Assembly (NCBI RefSeq): GCF_015207255.1
Contig: NZ_JADEXG010000022.1
Span: 1 to 64,000, forward strand
DNA: 64,000 nt
Direction of reading: 5' to 3'
From: Vasconcelosia minhoensis LEGE 07310
GTDB taxonomy: Bacteria > Cyanobacteriota > Cyanobacteriia > Phormidesmidales > Phormidesmidaceae
Shown here: positions 55,746 to 64,000 of the stretch, one piece after another
How positions within the stretch are numbered: position 1 is the first letter of the stretch
How the letters are laid out: the number at the start of each line of letters is the position of its first letter
Translations under genes and position numbers: made by a program
The notes under the pieces: model-generated
Told to the model about the DNA's origin: nothing
Seen by the model: only the letters and a program-made list of their open reading frames with translations
Database searches by the model: none

Positions 55746-56024
55746 ATGTCAGTACCCCTGATTCCCAAACTCAGCAGACTGCCCCAGCATCTGCCAGCAG
55801 AAGCGGCAGTGAGTATTGAATTGGAAGAGGGAATCCCTATGTTTCGAGCTTCCAGCACCGTTCAAACTCGAATCGAAGAATTACTCTTTAAGCAAAAAGA
55901 AGCCGCACTCAGTTTAGCGGAAGCGCAGGAATTGGACTGCTATGAAGAGATTGACGACTACTTAAGCTTTGTGAATCGGACAGTCCGTAATCTTTTTCTA
56001 GCGCAAGCCCAGAAAGCTTTCTGA
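55746..56024 (+). CDS. small protein of the HNH two-gene module
   Basis: The 92-residue product is the intact counterpart of the one at 11492: a basic-acidic helical protein with FRASSTVQTRIEELLFKQK and LAEAQELDCYEEIDDYLSF. It ends two bases before the HNH endonuclease gene, so they are coupled in translation. The same order occurs at 11.2-11.8 kb, where the nuclease is decayed. A regulator or antitoxin-like partner is a reasonable guess, but the family is not one I can name. Confidence 0.75.
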   Translation: MSVPLIPKLSRLPQHLPAEAAVSIELEEGIPMFRASSTVQTRIEELLFKQKEAALSLAEAQELDCYEEIDDYLSFVNRTVRNLFLAQAQKAF

Positions 56025-56026
56025 GA

Positions 56027-56494
56027 ATGGCTCGTAGTAAGGTTTCTGAGGCAATTCAGGCTCAGGCGCGTCAGCGAGCTAGAAATCTATGCGAATATTG
56101 CCATGCCTCAGAGAAATGGCAGTACGTTCGCTTTACTGTAGATCACGTCATTCCGCTTGACCAGGATGGCGCTGATGATATTGATAATTTGGCAATTGCA
56201 TGTTTTCACTGCAATCGCCGAAAATCAAACCGCCTTACAGGCGTTGATCCTATAGATATTGTAGATATTGCAACAGTACCGCTGTTCAATCCACGGCACG
56301 ACCAGTGGATTGAACACTTTATCTGGTCGGCTGATACACTTTACATTTTGGCCCTGACATCGACTGGACGCGCGACCATTGCAGCTCTGGATCTAAATCG
56401 CGATCGCGTAATCAATATTCGCGCTGCTGACAGAGAAATCGGTCGGCATCCTCCATTGGAAGACCCCGTTCAAAAAGCCACTTTTTCTTCGTAA
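56027..56494 (+). CDS. HNH endonuclease
   Basis: The 155-residue protein has a complete HNH core: zinc Cys pair CEYC, the catalytic VDHVIPLDQDGADDIDNLAI segment with Asp-His and Asn, and the second Cys pair positions in CFHCNRRKSN. The C-terminal half (VPLFNPRHDQWIEHFIW; ALTSTGRATIAALDLNRDR) is the extension kept in the decayed copy at 11188. HNH proteins of this kind may take part in defence, recombination or DNA mobility; which one applies is unknown. It is transcribed with the small protein upstream. Confidence 0.92.
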   Translation: MARSKVSEAIQAQARQRARNLCEYCHASEKWQYVRFTVDHVIPLDQDGADDIDNLAIACFHCNRRKSNRLTGVDPIDIVDIATVPLFNPRHDQWIEHFIWSADTLYILALTSTGRATIAALDLNRDRVINIRAADREIGRHPPLEDPVQKATFSS

Positions 56495-56534
56495 GGCATA
56501 ATCACGGTAGAGTAGGCTACTGCTGTGCGATTCT

Positions 56535-58361
56535 CTATAGAGGCTTTGCCAATGCAGTTTCTCGCTCGGTTTGGCGCTGCTGAATCTCGTCGAGCTTGGG
56601 GTTGGGGATAGCCTGGATCAGCTGCTGCGTGTAGGGCTTTTGGGGATAGTTGTAAATTTCGTCGGCGGGGCCGATTTCTTCCAGGCGACCGGCGTTCATC
56701 ACCATAATGCGATCGCTGACAAACTTAACCACGCTGAGGTCGTGGGAAATAAAGATATAGGTGAGGCCAAAGTCGGCCTGGAGGTCTTTCAGCAGGTTCA
56801 GCACCTGGGCCTGAACCGAGACATCCAAGGCTGAAACCGACTCGTCACAGATGATGAAGCTAGGCTCGCAGGCCAGGGTGCGGGCGATGCAGATGCGCTG
56901 GCGCTGGCCGCCGGAAAATTCGTGGGGCATGCGCGGTAGGGCAGAGGCGTCGAGGCCAACCCGCTCTAGCAGATCGACGGCGCGATCTCGCCTTTCCGCC
57001 GCAGAGTCATACAGGTGATGAATCTGCATTGGCTCCATCACGGCTGAGCCAATGTTCTGCCGCCCGTTTAGCGAGCCGTAGGGATTTTGAAAGATAATCT
57101 GCATTTTACGACGCAGGTCGCGCAGCGGTTTGGCATCCAGCGTCAGGACCGGCTGGCCTTCGTAGGTGACCTCGCCCTCGGTCGGCTCGATCAGCCTGAG
57201 CAAACAGCGGCTCAGGGTTGATTTGCCGCAGCCCGACTCGCCCACCAGACCCAGCGTCTCGCCCGGGTAGACCTCAAAGCTGACCTGATCGACCGCCTTG
57301 AAAAACGTTTTCTTGGCCAAAAAACCGTGCCGCACCGGATAGGCTTTAGTCAGATTTCTGACGGTCAGCAGCGGTGGCTTTTGAGTCAGCGCCTCGTAGC
57401 GAGATCGGGTTTCGGCCGCGCTGATCTCGGCGGTTAGCTCCTCTGAGTCAGCGTCTGCCTTGGCGACAATCTCCAGCTCGCCCTCAGCATTGGTCGTGAC
57501 CGTCATAAAGTCCGAGACGGTGGGCAGGCGCTTGAGCCGCCGGTCGGGCTGGGGCCGGCAGTTGAGCAGGCCCTGGGTGTAGGGATGCTGGGGCCGGGCA
57601 AACAGGTCGTACACCTTAGCCGACTCCACCGGCTCGCCCCGATACATCACCACCACCCGATCGGCGACTTCGGCAATCACCCCCATGTCGTGAGTGATGA
57701 AGATAACCGCCATATCGCGCTTGGTTTGCAGGTTTCGTAGCAGCTGCAAAATGGTGTCTTGGATCGTCACGTCGAGCGCCGTCGTCGGCTCGTCAGCAAT
57801 CAGGATAGCTGGGTTGCCCGCCAGCGCCATGGCGATCATCACCCGCTGCTGCTGGCCGCCCGAAATCTGATGCGGGTAGCGCTCGATCATCTGCGCCGGC
57901 TCGGGCAGCTGCACTTCTTGGAAAAGCGCGATTGCCCTTTGCCTGGCCTCCGACTTGTCCACCTGCTGATGCAGCCGAATCGCCTCAACCACCTGATTGC
58001 CGCAGGTATAGACGGGATTAAGCGACGTCAGTGGCTCCTGAAACACCATGGAAATCAGGCCGCCCCGATATTTGCGCCGGGCTTCTGCGTTGAGGCTGAG
58101 CAAATTGACCGGCTCAGCGTCAGGATGACGCGGGTCGCGAAACCAGATTTCACCCTCGATCTCAGCCGTGGGGGGCAGCAGACCGATGATACCCAAAGAG
58201 GTGACCGATTTTCCAGAACCGGACTCGCCGACAATGCCCAGTGTTTCACCGGGAATCAGCTGATAGGACACGCCCTTGACTGCCCGCACGGTTTCATGCT
58301 TGCCGCGAAAGGTAACCGAAAAATTTCGAACGTTTAAAATCGGCGGGTCGGGCTGGTTCAC
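56535..58361 (-). CDS. dipeptide/oligopeptide ABC transporter, double ATPase (DppD-DppF fusion)
   Basis: The 608-residue protein has two ABC ATPases in tandem, as in GsiA. The first has Walker A GESGSGKS, signature [16 protein letters not shown] and Walker [14 protein letters not shown]. The second has [26 protein letters not shown] and [14 protein letters not shown] 60-residue acidic linker joins them. It powers import of peptides or similar solutes through the permease encoded at 60410, with the binding protein at 58659. It diverges from that pair across a region with an 18-base perfect palindrome. Confidence 0.95.
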   Translation of the reverse strand: MNQPDPPILNVRNFSVTFRGKHETVRAVKGVSYQLIPGETLGIVGESGSGKSVTSLGIIGLLPPTAEIEGEIWFRDPRHPDAEPVNLLSLNAEARRKYRGGLISMVFQEPLTSLNPVYTCGNQVVEAIRLHQQVDKSEARQRAIALFQEVQLPEPAQMIERYPHQISGGQQQRVMIAMALAGNPAILIADEPTTALDVTIQDTILQLLRNLQTKRDMAVIFITHDMGVIAEVADRVVVMYRGEPVESAKVYDLFARPQHPYTQGLLNCRPQPDRRLKRLPTVSDFMTVTTNAEGELEIVAKADADSEELTAEISAAETRSRYEALTQKPPLLTVRNLTKAYPVRHGFLAKKTFFKAVDQVSFEVYPGETLGLVGESGCGKSTLSRCLLRLIEPTEGEVTYEGQPVLTLDAKPLRDLRRKMQIIFQNPYGSLNGRQNIGSAVMEPMQIHHLYDSAAERRDRAVDLLERVGLDASALPRMPHEFSGGQRQRICIARTLACEPSFIICDESVSALDVSVQAQVLNLLKDLQADFGLTYIFISHDLSVVKFVSDRIMVMNAGRLEEIGPADEIYNYPQKPYTQQLIQAIPNPKLDEIQQRQTERETALAKPL

Positions 58362-58570
58362 TGGAGTTCACAGGTCTGGGGAAGTTTGCTTAGCCTATCA
58401 GATGCCACAGGGCTGTACCGTCAGCGATGGACAAATTTACGCTATAAGCCTTAGCCGCTCCGTCCAGTTCCGTTTTGAGCCGCTGGCGGAATCACAACTT
58501 TTCTTGCTACTCCGGTGTCGCAGGTCGCGGTTAAGCTTTTAATTGATCCTTGACAGATAACCTAATCTTA

Positions 58571-58611
58571 ATCTGAAGCCGCCCGCTCAATTTGAGCGGG
58601 CGGCTTCAGAT
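58571..58611. repeat. 18-base perfect inverted repeat upstream of the peptide-binding protein
   Basis: ATCTGAAGCCGCCCGCTC (58571-58588) and its exact complement (58594-58611) are separated by AATTT. It lies between the divergent ATPase and binding-protein genes, 48 bases before the latter. There is no T-run, so it is not a standard terminator. It could be a regulatory hairpin, operator or mobile repeat remnant. Confidence 0.8.
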
Positions 58612-58658
58612 AGGTTGATAAAATACCACAAGCTTGTTGTTTTGACTATTGTTTGACT

Positions 58659-60317
58659 ATGCAATTTTGGCGCAGGTTTCGATTTGTGATTCTGGCCCTG
58701 TTGGCCTGTACGCTGACCATCGTGCTGACCAACTGCGACAGCAGCGAGCCGCAGACCACGACTGAGGGCGCGGCCACCGAAGAGTCAGCAGCCCCGGCCA
58801 CCACGCTGGTCTATGGCTCCGGTGGTCAGCCGGTCAACCTAGCCCCTGGCGACATCACCGACGGCAACTCGATTGCCGTACAAAAGCAGATTTATAATCG
58901 CCTGCTGGGCACTGAGCCTGGCACGACAGAAATTGTTCCCGAGCTGGCAGAAGAATGGTCTGCTTCGGAGGACGGTCTGACCTGGACGTTCAATCTCAGA
59001 GAGGGCATCACCTTCCACGACGGCAGCGACTTCAACGCTGAAGCCGTCGTTTTCAACGTCAATCGCTGGTGGGATCCTGAGTTTGAGTTTGGCTATCGGG
59101 CCGAGGGCAAGCTGTATGAAATCTGGTCGGACCTATTCGGCGGCTATAAGGGCGATGAAGCATCAATTCTACAGGCCGTTACCGCTGTTGATGATATAAC
59201 GGTTGAGTTTCAGATGAGCCAGCCCTTTGCTGCCTTTCCAGCCGCGATCGCGTCGGGCTATTTCGGCATTGCCAGCCCCACCGCTATTCAAGAAGCCGGG
59301 GCCGACTACGGTTCGCCCAGCTCGCTGGCCGTGGGCACGGGACCCTACGTTTTTCAGGAATGGCGCTCGGGCGATCGCGTCACCCTCACCGCCTACCCCG
59401 ACTATTGGGAAGCAGACCTGCCCAAGTCAGAGCAGCTGGTGATCAGCTTTGTCGATGACCCGGCGGCGCGGCTGGCCCAGCTGCGGGCGGGGACGCTCGA
59501 CTTCACGGTGGATCTAACGCCGGACCAGCTGCCCGAAATTGAGAGCGACCCCAACCTGGAGGCTAAGCTGCGGCCTTCTTTGAACGTGGGCTATCTGGCC
59601 CTAAATCCTACCTATGAACCCCTGTCTAAACCCGAGGTACGTCAGGCCATCGCCGAAGCGATCAACAAGCCCGAAATTGTCCAGGCCTTTTGGGGCGACC
59701 TGGGCGAAACCGATCCCCACTTCACGCCGCCCTCTATGGAATCCGCCCAGGACAAGAGCTTGGATGACTATACTTATGATCCAGACGCGGCTCAGCAAGC
59801 CATAGCAGAAGCGGGCTATCCCGATGGCTTTGACCTCGACCTCTGGTATATGCCCGTGAGTCGGCCCTACTTCCCCAACCCCAAGCCGATTGCCGAAGCC
59901 TTTGCGGCTGAGCTCAGCGCCATTGGCATCAACGTCAATCTGCAAACGAAGGACTGGGCCGCTTACCTAGAGGACCGGAATAAAGCGCCCGGGTTTCAGT
60001 CGTTTATGCTGGGCTGGACGGGGGACTACGGCGACCCCGACAATTTTCTCTATGCCCACTTTGGCCCAGGCGCAACTCAGGACCTCGGCAACTGGAAGAA
60101 TGAACAGGTCTTTCAGCTGCTGAACGAGGCCCGGGCTTCAACCGATGAAAGCGAACGCAATGACCTCTACAGTCAGGTAGACGCCATCCTCTACGAAGAG
60201 GCCGTGCGGATTCCGATTGTCCATTCTCAGCCGCTCCTGGCGCAGCGCACCAGCATCAGCGGCTGGACGCCTAGCCCGCTGGGGTCGGAGTCATTTGCCA
60301 CGGTTGAGAAATCCTAG
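58659..60317 (+). CDS. ABC transporter substrate-binding protein, family 5 (peptide type)
   Basis: The product from ATG 58659 is 552 residues; an upstream TTG at 58653 is less likely. The N-terminus is a lipoprotein signal (RFVILALLACTLTIVLTNC) with the lipid cysteine in LTNCDSS, although the lipobox is not perfect. The family 5 signature is LAEEWSASEDGLTWTFNLRE with GITFHDGSDFNAEAVVFNVN. It binds peptides, nickel or similar solutes in the periplasm; the ligand cannot be told. The permease gene follows after 92 bases. Confidence 0.95.
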   Translation: MQFWRRFRFVILALLACTLTIVLTNCDSSEPQTTTEGAATEESAAPATTLVYGSGGQPVNLAPGDITDGNSIAVQKQIYNRLLGTEPGTTEIVPELAEEWSASEDGLTWTFNLREGITFHDGSDFNAEAVVFNVNRWWDPEFEFGYRAEGKLYEIWSDLFGGYKGDEASILQAVTAVDDITVEFQMSQPFAAFPAAIASGYFGIASPTAIQEAGADYGSPSSLAVGTGPYVFQEWRSGDRVTLTAYPDYWEADLPKSEQLVISFVDDPAARLAQLRAGTLDFTVDLTPDQLPEIESDPNLEAKLRPSLNVGYLALNPTYEPLSKPEVRQAIAEAINKPEIVQAFWGDLGETDPHFTPPSMESAQDKSLDDYTYDPDAAQQAIAEAGYPDGFDLDLWYMPVSRPYFPNPKPIAEAFAAELSAIGINVNLQTKDWAAYLEDRNKAPGFQSFMLGWTGDYGDPDNFLYAHFGPGATQDLGNWKNEQVFQLLNEARASTDESERNDLYSQVDAILYEEAVRIPIVHSQPLLAQRTSISGWTPSPLGSESFATVEKS

Positions 60318-60409
60318 GGTTTCTGACTGGACAATAGGTCATTTCGGGTCAAGCTATCCGCGCCAGCCCCTCGATTTTGGAGGGCGCTAAAATTTAATGG
60401 GGACATCCG

Positions 60410-61420
60410 ATGGGACGCTATATTCTGCGCCGTTTGCTGAATCTGATTCCGGTACTGCTGGGAATTACGCTGCTGGTGTTCCTGTTTCTACACCTGATTC
60501 CGGGAGATCCGGCGGTGACGCTACTGGGCGATCGCGCCACGCCCGAGCAGGTCGAGAATCTGCGCGAAAAGTTGGGGCTAAATGAGCCGCTGCCGCTGCA
60601 ATACCTGGCTTTTTTGAGGGATCTGCTGACCTTCGACCTGGGCCGCAGCATTTTTACCGGCGTACCGATCATCGAAGAAATCAAGATTCGCTGGCCTGCC
60701 ACCTTTGAGCTATCGGTCGCGGCGATGCTGATTGCTTTAGGGGTCGGTGTCCCGGCTGGGGTGATTGCCGCCGTGCGCAAAAACAGCCTAGTGGATAACG
60801 CCACCATGACGGGCTCGCTGATCGGGGTCTCGATGCCGGTCTACTGGCTGGGACTGCTGCTGATCTACCTATTTGCCGTCAATCTGCGCTGGCTGCCCCC
60901 CAGCGGTCGGCTGGGCATTGACGCCGGGTTTAGCTTTCAGCCAATTACCGGTTTCTATGTGCTCGATGCAATTTTAAAGGGCGATTTTCGCCTCTTAAAG
61001 GACGTTTTAGCTCACCTGATTCTGCCGGCAATCACGCTGAGCACTATCTCCCTCGCCATCCTAGCCAGAATCACCCGCAGCGCCATGCTAGAGGTGCTTT
61101 CCCAGGACTACATTCGCACCGCCCGGGCCAAAGGCGTGCTGGAATGGCGAGTCATCTTCAAGCACGCCCTGAAAAACGCTATGCTGCCCGTGATTACCAT
61201 TGTCGGCCTGGAGTTTGGTACGCTGCTCGGCGGCGCCATTCTCACCGAAACCATTTTCGCCTGGCCCGGCATCGGCGAATGGATCTACGGCGGCATCCTA
61301 CAGCGCGACTACCCCGTGGTTCAGGGGGGCATCATCTTCGTCGCTACGGCATTTGTGCTAATCAACCTGCTCGTCGATATCTCCTACGCCCTGCTCGACC
61401 CCAGAATTCAGTATAAGTAG
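60410..61420 (+). CDS. peptide ABC transporter permease (DppB type)
   Basis: The 336-residue membrane protein is DppB/OppB-like: MGRYILRRLLNLIPVLLGIT, LIPGDPAVTLLGDRATPEQV, and the EAA-type motif IRTARAKGVLEWRVIFKHAL. About six transmembrane helices are expected. It forms the channel with a second permease (DppC), which is not present here: the next gene is on the other strand. The DppC partner must lie elsewhere. The ATPase gene is divergent at 56535. Confidence 0.95.
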   Translation: MGRYILRRLLNLIPVLLGITLLVFLFLHLIPGDPAVTLLGDRATPEQVENLREKLGLNEPLPLQYLAFLRDLLTFDLGRSIFTGVPIIEEIKIRWPATFELSVAAMLIALGVGVPAGVIAAVRKNSLVDNATMTGSLIGVSMPVYWLGLLLIYLFAVNLRWLPPSGRLGIDAGFSFQPITGFYVLDAILKGDFRLLKDVLAHLILPAITLSTISLAILARITRSAMLEVLSQDYIRTARAKGVLEWRVIFKHALKNAMLPVITIVGLEFGTLLGGAILTETIFAWPGIGEWIYGGILQRDYPVVQGGIIFVATAFVLINLLVDISYALLDPRIQYK

Positions 61421-61530
61421 TCCTTTTTTACCAAGCGAAGATTCTACTGATGAGTCAATTAGGGCTTACTCAGAGGCAGATTTGAGAAATGAGCGATTAC
61501 ATAGACCTGAAATCTTCGCGCCAAAATTCA

Positions 61531-62316
61531 TTACGATCGCACCTGGTACAGCCGGCCATCGCGGAGCTGGACGACTGGGAAATTGGACGTTCTAACCAGG
61601 TGCTCGTCGTGGGTGGTGACGATCACGGTGATGCCGATAGAGTTGAGCTTTTTGAGAATTCTGATCACCTGGCGCGAGTTATCGGCATCCAGGTTGCCGG
61701 TGGGCTCATCCGCCAGCAGCAGCGGCGGCATCCCCACCACGGCTCGGGCAATGCTGACGCGCTGCTGTTCACCGCCCGAGAGCTGGCTGGGAAAGCAGTC
61801 GGCCTTGTGCTGTAGTCCCACCATTTTTAGCGTCGGCGGCAGACGGCGGCTGATCTCCTTGCGATTGTAGCCCTGGGCCCAGAGGACAAACGCGACGTTT
61901 TCTGCAACGGTGCGCCGGGGAATCAGCTTGTAGTCCTGAAAGATAATGCCGATACGTCGGCGCAGCAGGGCCAGCTGATTGCCGCGTAGATTGGCCAGAT
62001 TAAAACCGCCGACGGTGAGGCTGCCGCTGTCAAACTTCTCCTGACCGTAGAGCAGCTTTAGCAGAGTCGATTTGCCTGCCCCAGAAGGTCCCGTAATAAA
62101 CAGAAAGTCGCCCTTGCGCAGCTCCAGGCTGACGTCAATCAGCGCCTGCGACCCGTCGGGATAGGTCTTACCAACCTGCCGCAAGCTGACGCTAGGCGTC
62201 GTGGAGGCCGATTTTGTCGCCGGCTTCGAGGTTGCTTTAGCAGCGCGTTGCTGTGCCCTAATACCTGAAGGCAGATGGACGCTGCGGCGATCGGGCGGTG
62301 ACTTGACAGGAGCCAT
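61531..62316 (-). CDS. FtsE-like ABC transporter ATP-binding protein
   Basis: The 261-residue protein has a 30-residue basic leader, then an ATPase close to FtsE, the cell-division ATPase: [20 protein letters not shown], Walker [18 protein letters not shown]-loop [15 protein letters not shown], signature [17 protein letters not shown] and Walker [13 protein letters not shown]. FtsE works with the membrane protein FtsX in controlling cell-wall enzymes at the division site; no ftsX gene is in the window. A LolD-type role is an alternative. Confidence 0.88.
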   Translation of the reverse strand: MAPVKSPPDRRSVHLPSGIRAQQRAAKATSKPATKSASTTPSVSLRQVGKTYPDGSQALIDVSLELRKGDFLFITGPSGAGKSTLLKLLYGQEKFDSGSLTVGGFNLANLRGNQLALLRRRIGIIFQDYKLIPRRTVAENVAFVLWAQGYNRKEISRRLPPTLKMVGLQHKADCFPSQLSGGEQQRVSIARAVVGMPPLLLADEPTGNLDADNSRQVIRILKKLNSIGITVIVTTHDEHLVRTSNFPVVQLRDGRLYQVRS

Positions 62317-62367
62317 GGGTAGAGCCAGAAGAATTGTGACGGCCTATTGTACTGACATTCCCACGGA

Positions 62368-63219
62368 TTACAATCCGCCAAACCACTGACCGACCAGCTG
62401 TGCTATTTTACCGTTGGCCTGTAGCTCCCTGAGGGCGGCGTTGATGTCGCGGGTTAGGGTAGACTTGGGCGGCAGCGCGATCGCGGCTCCCAGCGGCTGG
62501 TCGGCGGCCAGAAAAGCAGCCCGCAGCCCTACAGACTGCTCAACCGCGATCTGGGCCACGGTCGCATCGAGCAAAATCGCATCCAGACTGGCGGCCTGTA
62601 GCGCCTCAACCAAGGTCGCCGTATTGTCAAAGGTGACAACATTCAGTTCCGGCGTGATCTCAGCCTGCCGCTCAGCAAAGGCCGCCTGGGCCGATGGGGC
62701 AATTACCCCCACCCGCAGATAGCTGAGGTCAGTTGGGTCGCCCTGCGCCCAGTCCTGCGGCACCACCACCGCATGGCGCACGCTGTAGTAAATATGAGAA
62801 AAATCGACCAGCTGCTGACGGCGTTGGGTCGGTCGCAGCCCCGCCATGACAAAATCGATTGGGCTTTCTGGCAGGCTTTCGGCAGGCGGGGCTAGCTCAG
62901 AACTCGCCGCAGCTTGGGCCTGGAGCGTCGGCAGCAGGTCCTCAAACGCCAGCTCAACGATCTCCAGCGGATAGCCCAAGATATCCGCGATCGCGTGGCC
63001 CAAATCAATATCAAACCCAACCAGGCGAGTTTCGCTATCTATCGTCTGGGTAAATTCGTAGGGCGGATAGTTCGCCGCCGTAGCCATCACTAGCCGAGTC
63101 CGCACCGCCGGGGGCTCCGCCACTGTTTGGGATTGGGACTGGACGGACTGACAGGCCGCAGGTAGGTGACTCGAGATCGCGCCTGCCGCTAAATAGATTA
63201 GAAACCAACGTCGCTCCAT
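62368..63219 (-). CDS. family 3 extracellular solute-binding protein
   Basis: The 283-residue protein has an N-terminal signal (FLIYLAAGAISSHLPAAC) with a possible lipid-anchoring Cys, then a family 3 binding domain: AANYPPYEFTQTIDSETRLV, GFDIDLGHAIADILGYPLE, FVMAGLRPTQRRQQLVDFSH. Such proteins bind amino acids in the periplasm for an ABC transporter. No permease or ATPase gene of that type is adjacent. The WecG/TagA gene is four bases upstream on the same strand. Confidence 0.92.
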   Translation of the reverse strand: MERRWFLIYLAAGAISSHLPAACQSVQSQSQTVAEPPAVRTRLVMATAANYPPYEFTQTIDSETRLVGFDIDLGHAIADILGYPLEIVELAFEDLLPTLQAQAAASSELAPPAESLPESPIDFVMAGLRPTQRRQQLVDFSHIYYSVRHAVVVPQDWAQGDPTDLSYLRVGVIAPSAQAAFAERQAEITPELNVVTFDNTATLVEALQAASLDAILLDATVAQIAVEQSVGLRAAFLAADQPLGAAIALPPKSTLTRDINAALRELQANGKIAQLVGQWFGGL

Positions 63220-63222
63220 CGG

Positions 63223-63960
63223 CTAACGCTTTCGCCACTGATAGAGCACGGCGCTCCAGGCAAACTGTGGCAGGGCCAGCATCCGCCGCCAGCGCCAGGG
63301 TTCCTGATAGAGCCGGTAGAGCCATTCCAAGTGGCGATCGCACATCCAGCGGGGGGCTCGCGTCTTCACCCCGGCCCAGATATCAAAGCTGCCGCCGATG
63401 CCGACCCAGGTCGCCTGGGGGCAGAGCTGGCGATGGGCATCGATCCACCGCTCCTGCCGGGGGACGCCCAGCCCCACAAAGATCACGTCAGGCTGGAGGC
63501 GGCGCAGCTGCTCTAGAAAATGACTGAGGTCGGGACCAGCCGCATAGCCGTGCTGGACGGCGACCAGGTTTAGTGCCGGACGCTGCCGCTGCCAGAACTG
63601 AGCCGCTGTCTGCGACACCTCGGGCGTGCCACCGTAAAACACCACCTTGTGTCCCGGCTCCAACCGCTCCAGCAGCTCAGCTGCCAGCTCAATGCCGGGA
63701 CAGCGCTTGACCAGACGCCGCTGCAGGCCGCGAAAGTAGAGCTCAATTCCTGCCCCGTCAGGAATCACCAAGTCGGCGTTTTGGATCAGCCGATTTAGCT
63801 CGGCATTTTGTCTCGCCTGCATACACATTTCCGCATTTAGCGTCACCACGTGGGTACTCTGGCGATGGCGCAGCCGTCCCAGCAGCCAGCCTACATAGTC
63901 CTGACTTTGGTGTACGGGGAGCCCCATCACACTGAGCCGCTCTAGCCGGTCTGCTAACAT
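63223..63960 (-). CDS. WecG/TagA/CpsF-family glycosyltransferase
   Basis: The 245-residue protein has the family signatures VVTLNAEMCMQARQN, LVIPDGAGIELYFRGLQRRL, VVFYGGTPEVSQTAAQ, DVIFVGLGVPRQERWI and VGIGGSFDIWAGVKTRAPRW. These enzymes add N-acetylmannosamine or a similar sugar to a lipid-linked acceptor in surface polysaccharide synthesis. It ends four bases before the solute-binding protein gene. The upstream neighbour lies outside the window, so its gene cluster cannot be judged. Confidence 0.93.
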   Translation of the reverse strand: MLADRLERLSVMGLPVHQSQDYVGWLLGRLRHRQSTHVVTLNAEMCMQARQNAELNRLIQNADLVIPDGAGIELYFRGLQRRLVKRCPGIELAAELLERLEPGHKVVFYGGTPEVSQTAAQFWQRQRPALNLVAVQHGYAAGPDLSHFLEQLRRLQPDVIFVGLGVPRQERWIDAHRQLCPQATWVGIGGSFDIWAGVKTRAPRWMCDRHLEWLYRLYQEPWRWRRMLALPQFAWSAVLYQWRKR

Positions 63961-64000
63961 TGATTCTCCCTAGGGCCTCCATCGGGCCTTTTCAGGGCCT

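Overview
The window is a 64 kb piece of a cyanobacterial chromosome, at a rough estimate about 55% G+C. Three things point to a cyanobacterium: the palindrome GCGATCGC (HIP1, the repeat typical of cyanobacteria) recurs very often in genes and gaps; several families are cyanobacterial or plastid-like (ferredoxin-dependent glutamate synthase, plant-type 2Fe-2S ferredoxin, RNase E with an arginine-rich tail, DUF1997, carotenoid-isomerase-like oxidoreductase); and the divergent arrangement asd-dapA-rnj / tig-clpP-clpX is, from recall, found in cyanobacteria. There are no heterocyst genes to place it further. A filamentous Leptolyngbya-type lineage is only a guess.

Layout. 0-3.5 kb is a graveyard: transposase fragments, two broken tandem copies of a ComFB-like gene, and two adjacent Crp/Fnr-type regulators, one frameshifted and one with a doubtful start. 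3.6-9.5 kb holds a LysR/MAPEG divergent pair, a flavin-halogenase-like enzyme next to a lysophospholipid acyltransferase, and a pentapeptide-repeat protein. 9.5-11.2 kb has queF, a metaxin-like GST and a GNAT. 11.2-14.5 kb is an A+T-richer accessory island: a decayed HNH module, DUF2442, VapC beside an unusual membrane-DUF433-antitoxin fusion, and a decayed NTF2-like gene. 14.5-26.6 kb is housekeeping (a 59-residue membrane protein, NudC, a membrane GTPase, an O-methyltransferase, Fd-GOGAT, a phosphodiester glycosidase, a mannose-type cupin, an IscA-like protein). 26.7-31.7 kb is the str operon rpsL-rpsG-fusA-tuf-rpsJ. 31.8-37 kb has a Lon-N protein, pheA, DUF1997, rnhB and rne. 37.2-46 kb is rnj, dapA and asd facing tig, clpP, clpX and a hydrolase. 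46-50 kb has a phosphoribulokinase paralog, a carotenoid-isomerase-like enzyme, an odd HAD protein and tRNA-Ala(CGC). 50-56.5 kb is a second accessory stretch: two Uma2 nucleases plus a Uma2 remnant, a ferredoxin plus a ferredoxin remnant flanking a CBS-histidine kinase, DUF4058, and an intact copy of the HNH module that is decayed at 11 kb. 56.5-64 kb has oligopeptide ABC transporter parts, an FtsE-like ATPase, a family 3 solute-binding protein and a WecG/TagA glycosyltransferase.

The best candidate for something new is 12.4-13.9 kb: a VapC PIN toxin preceded by one reading frame that joins a three-helix membrane domain, a DUF433 domain and a VapB-like tail. Other points of note are a HAD protein with both catalytic aspartates changed to asparagine, a PRK paralog without its P-loop redox cysteine, a HIP1 palindrome inside a tRNA anticodon arm, and matched intact/decayed duplicates (HNH module, ferredoxin, Uma2, ComFB-like). 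All family calls are from reading the sequence and memory; no search was run.
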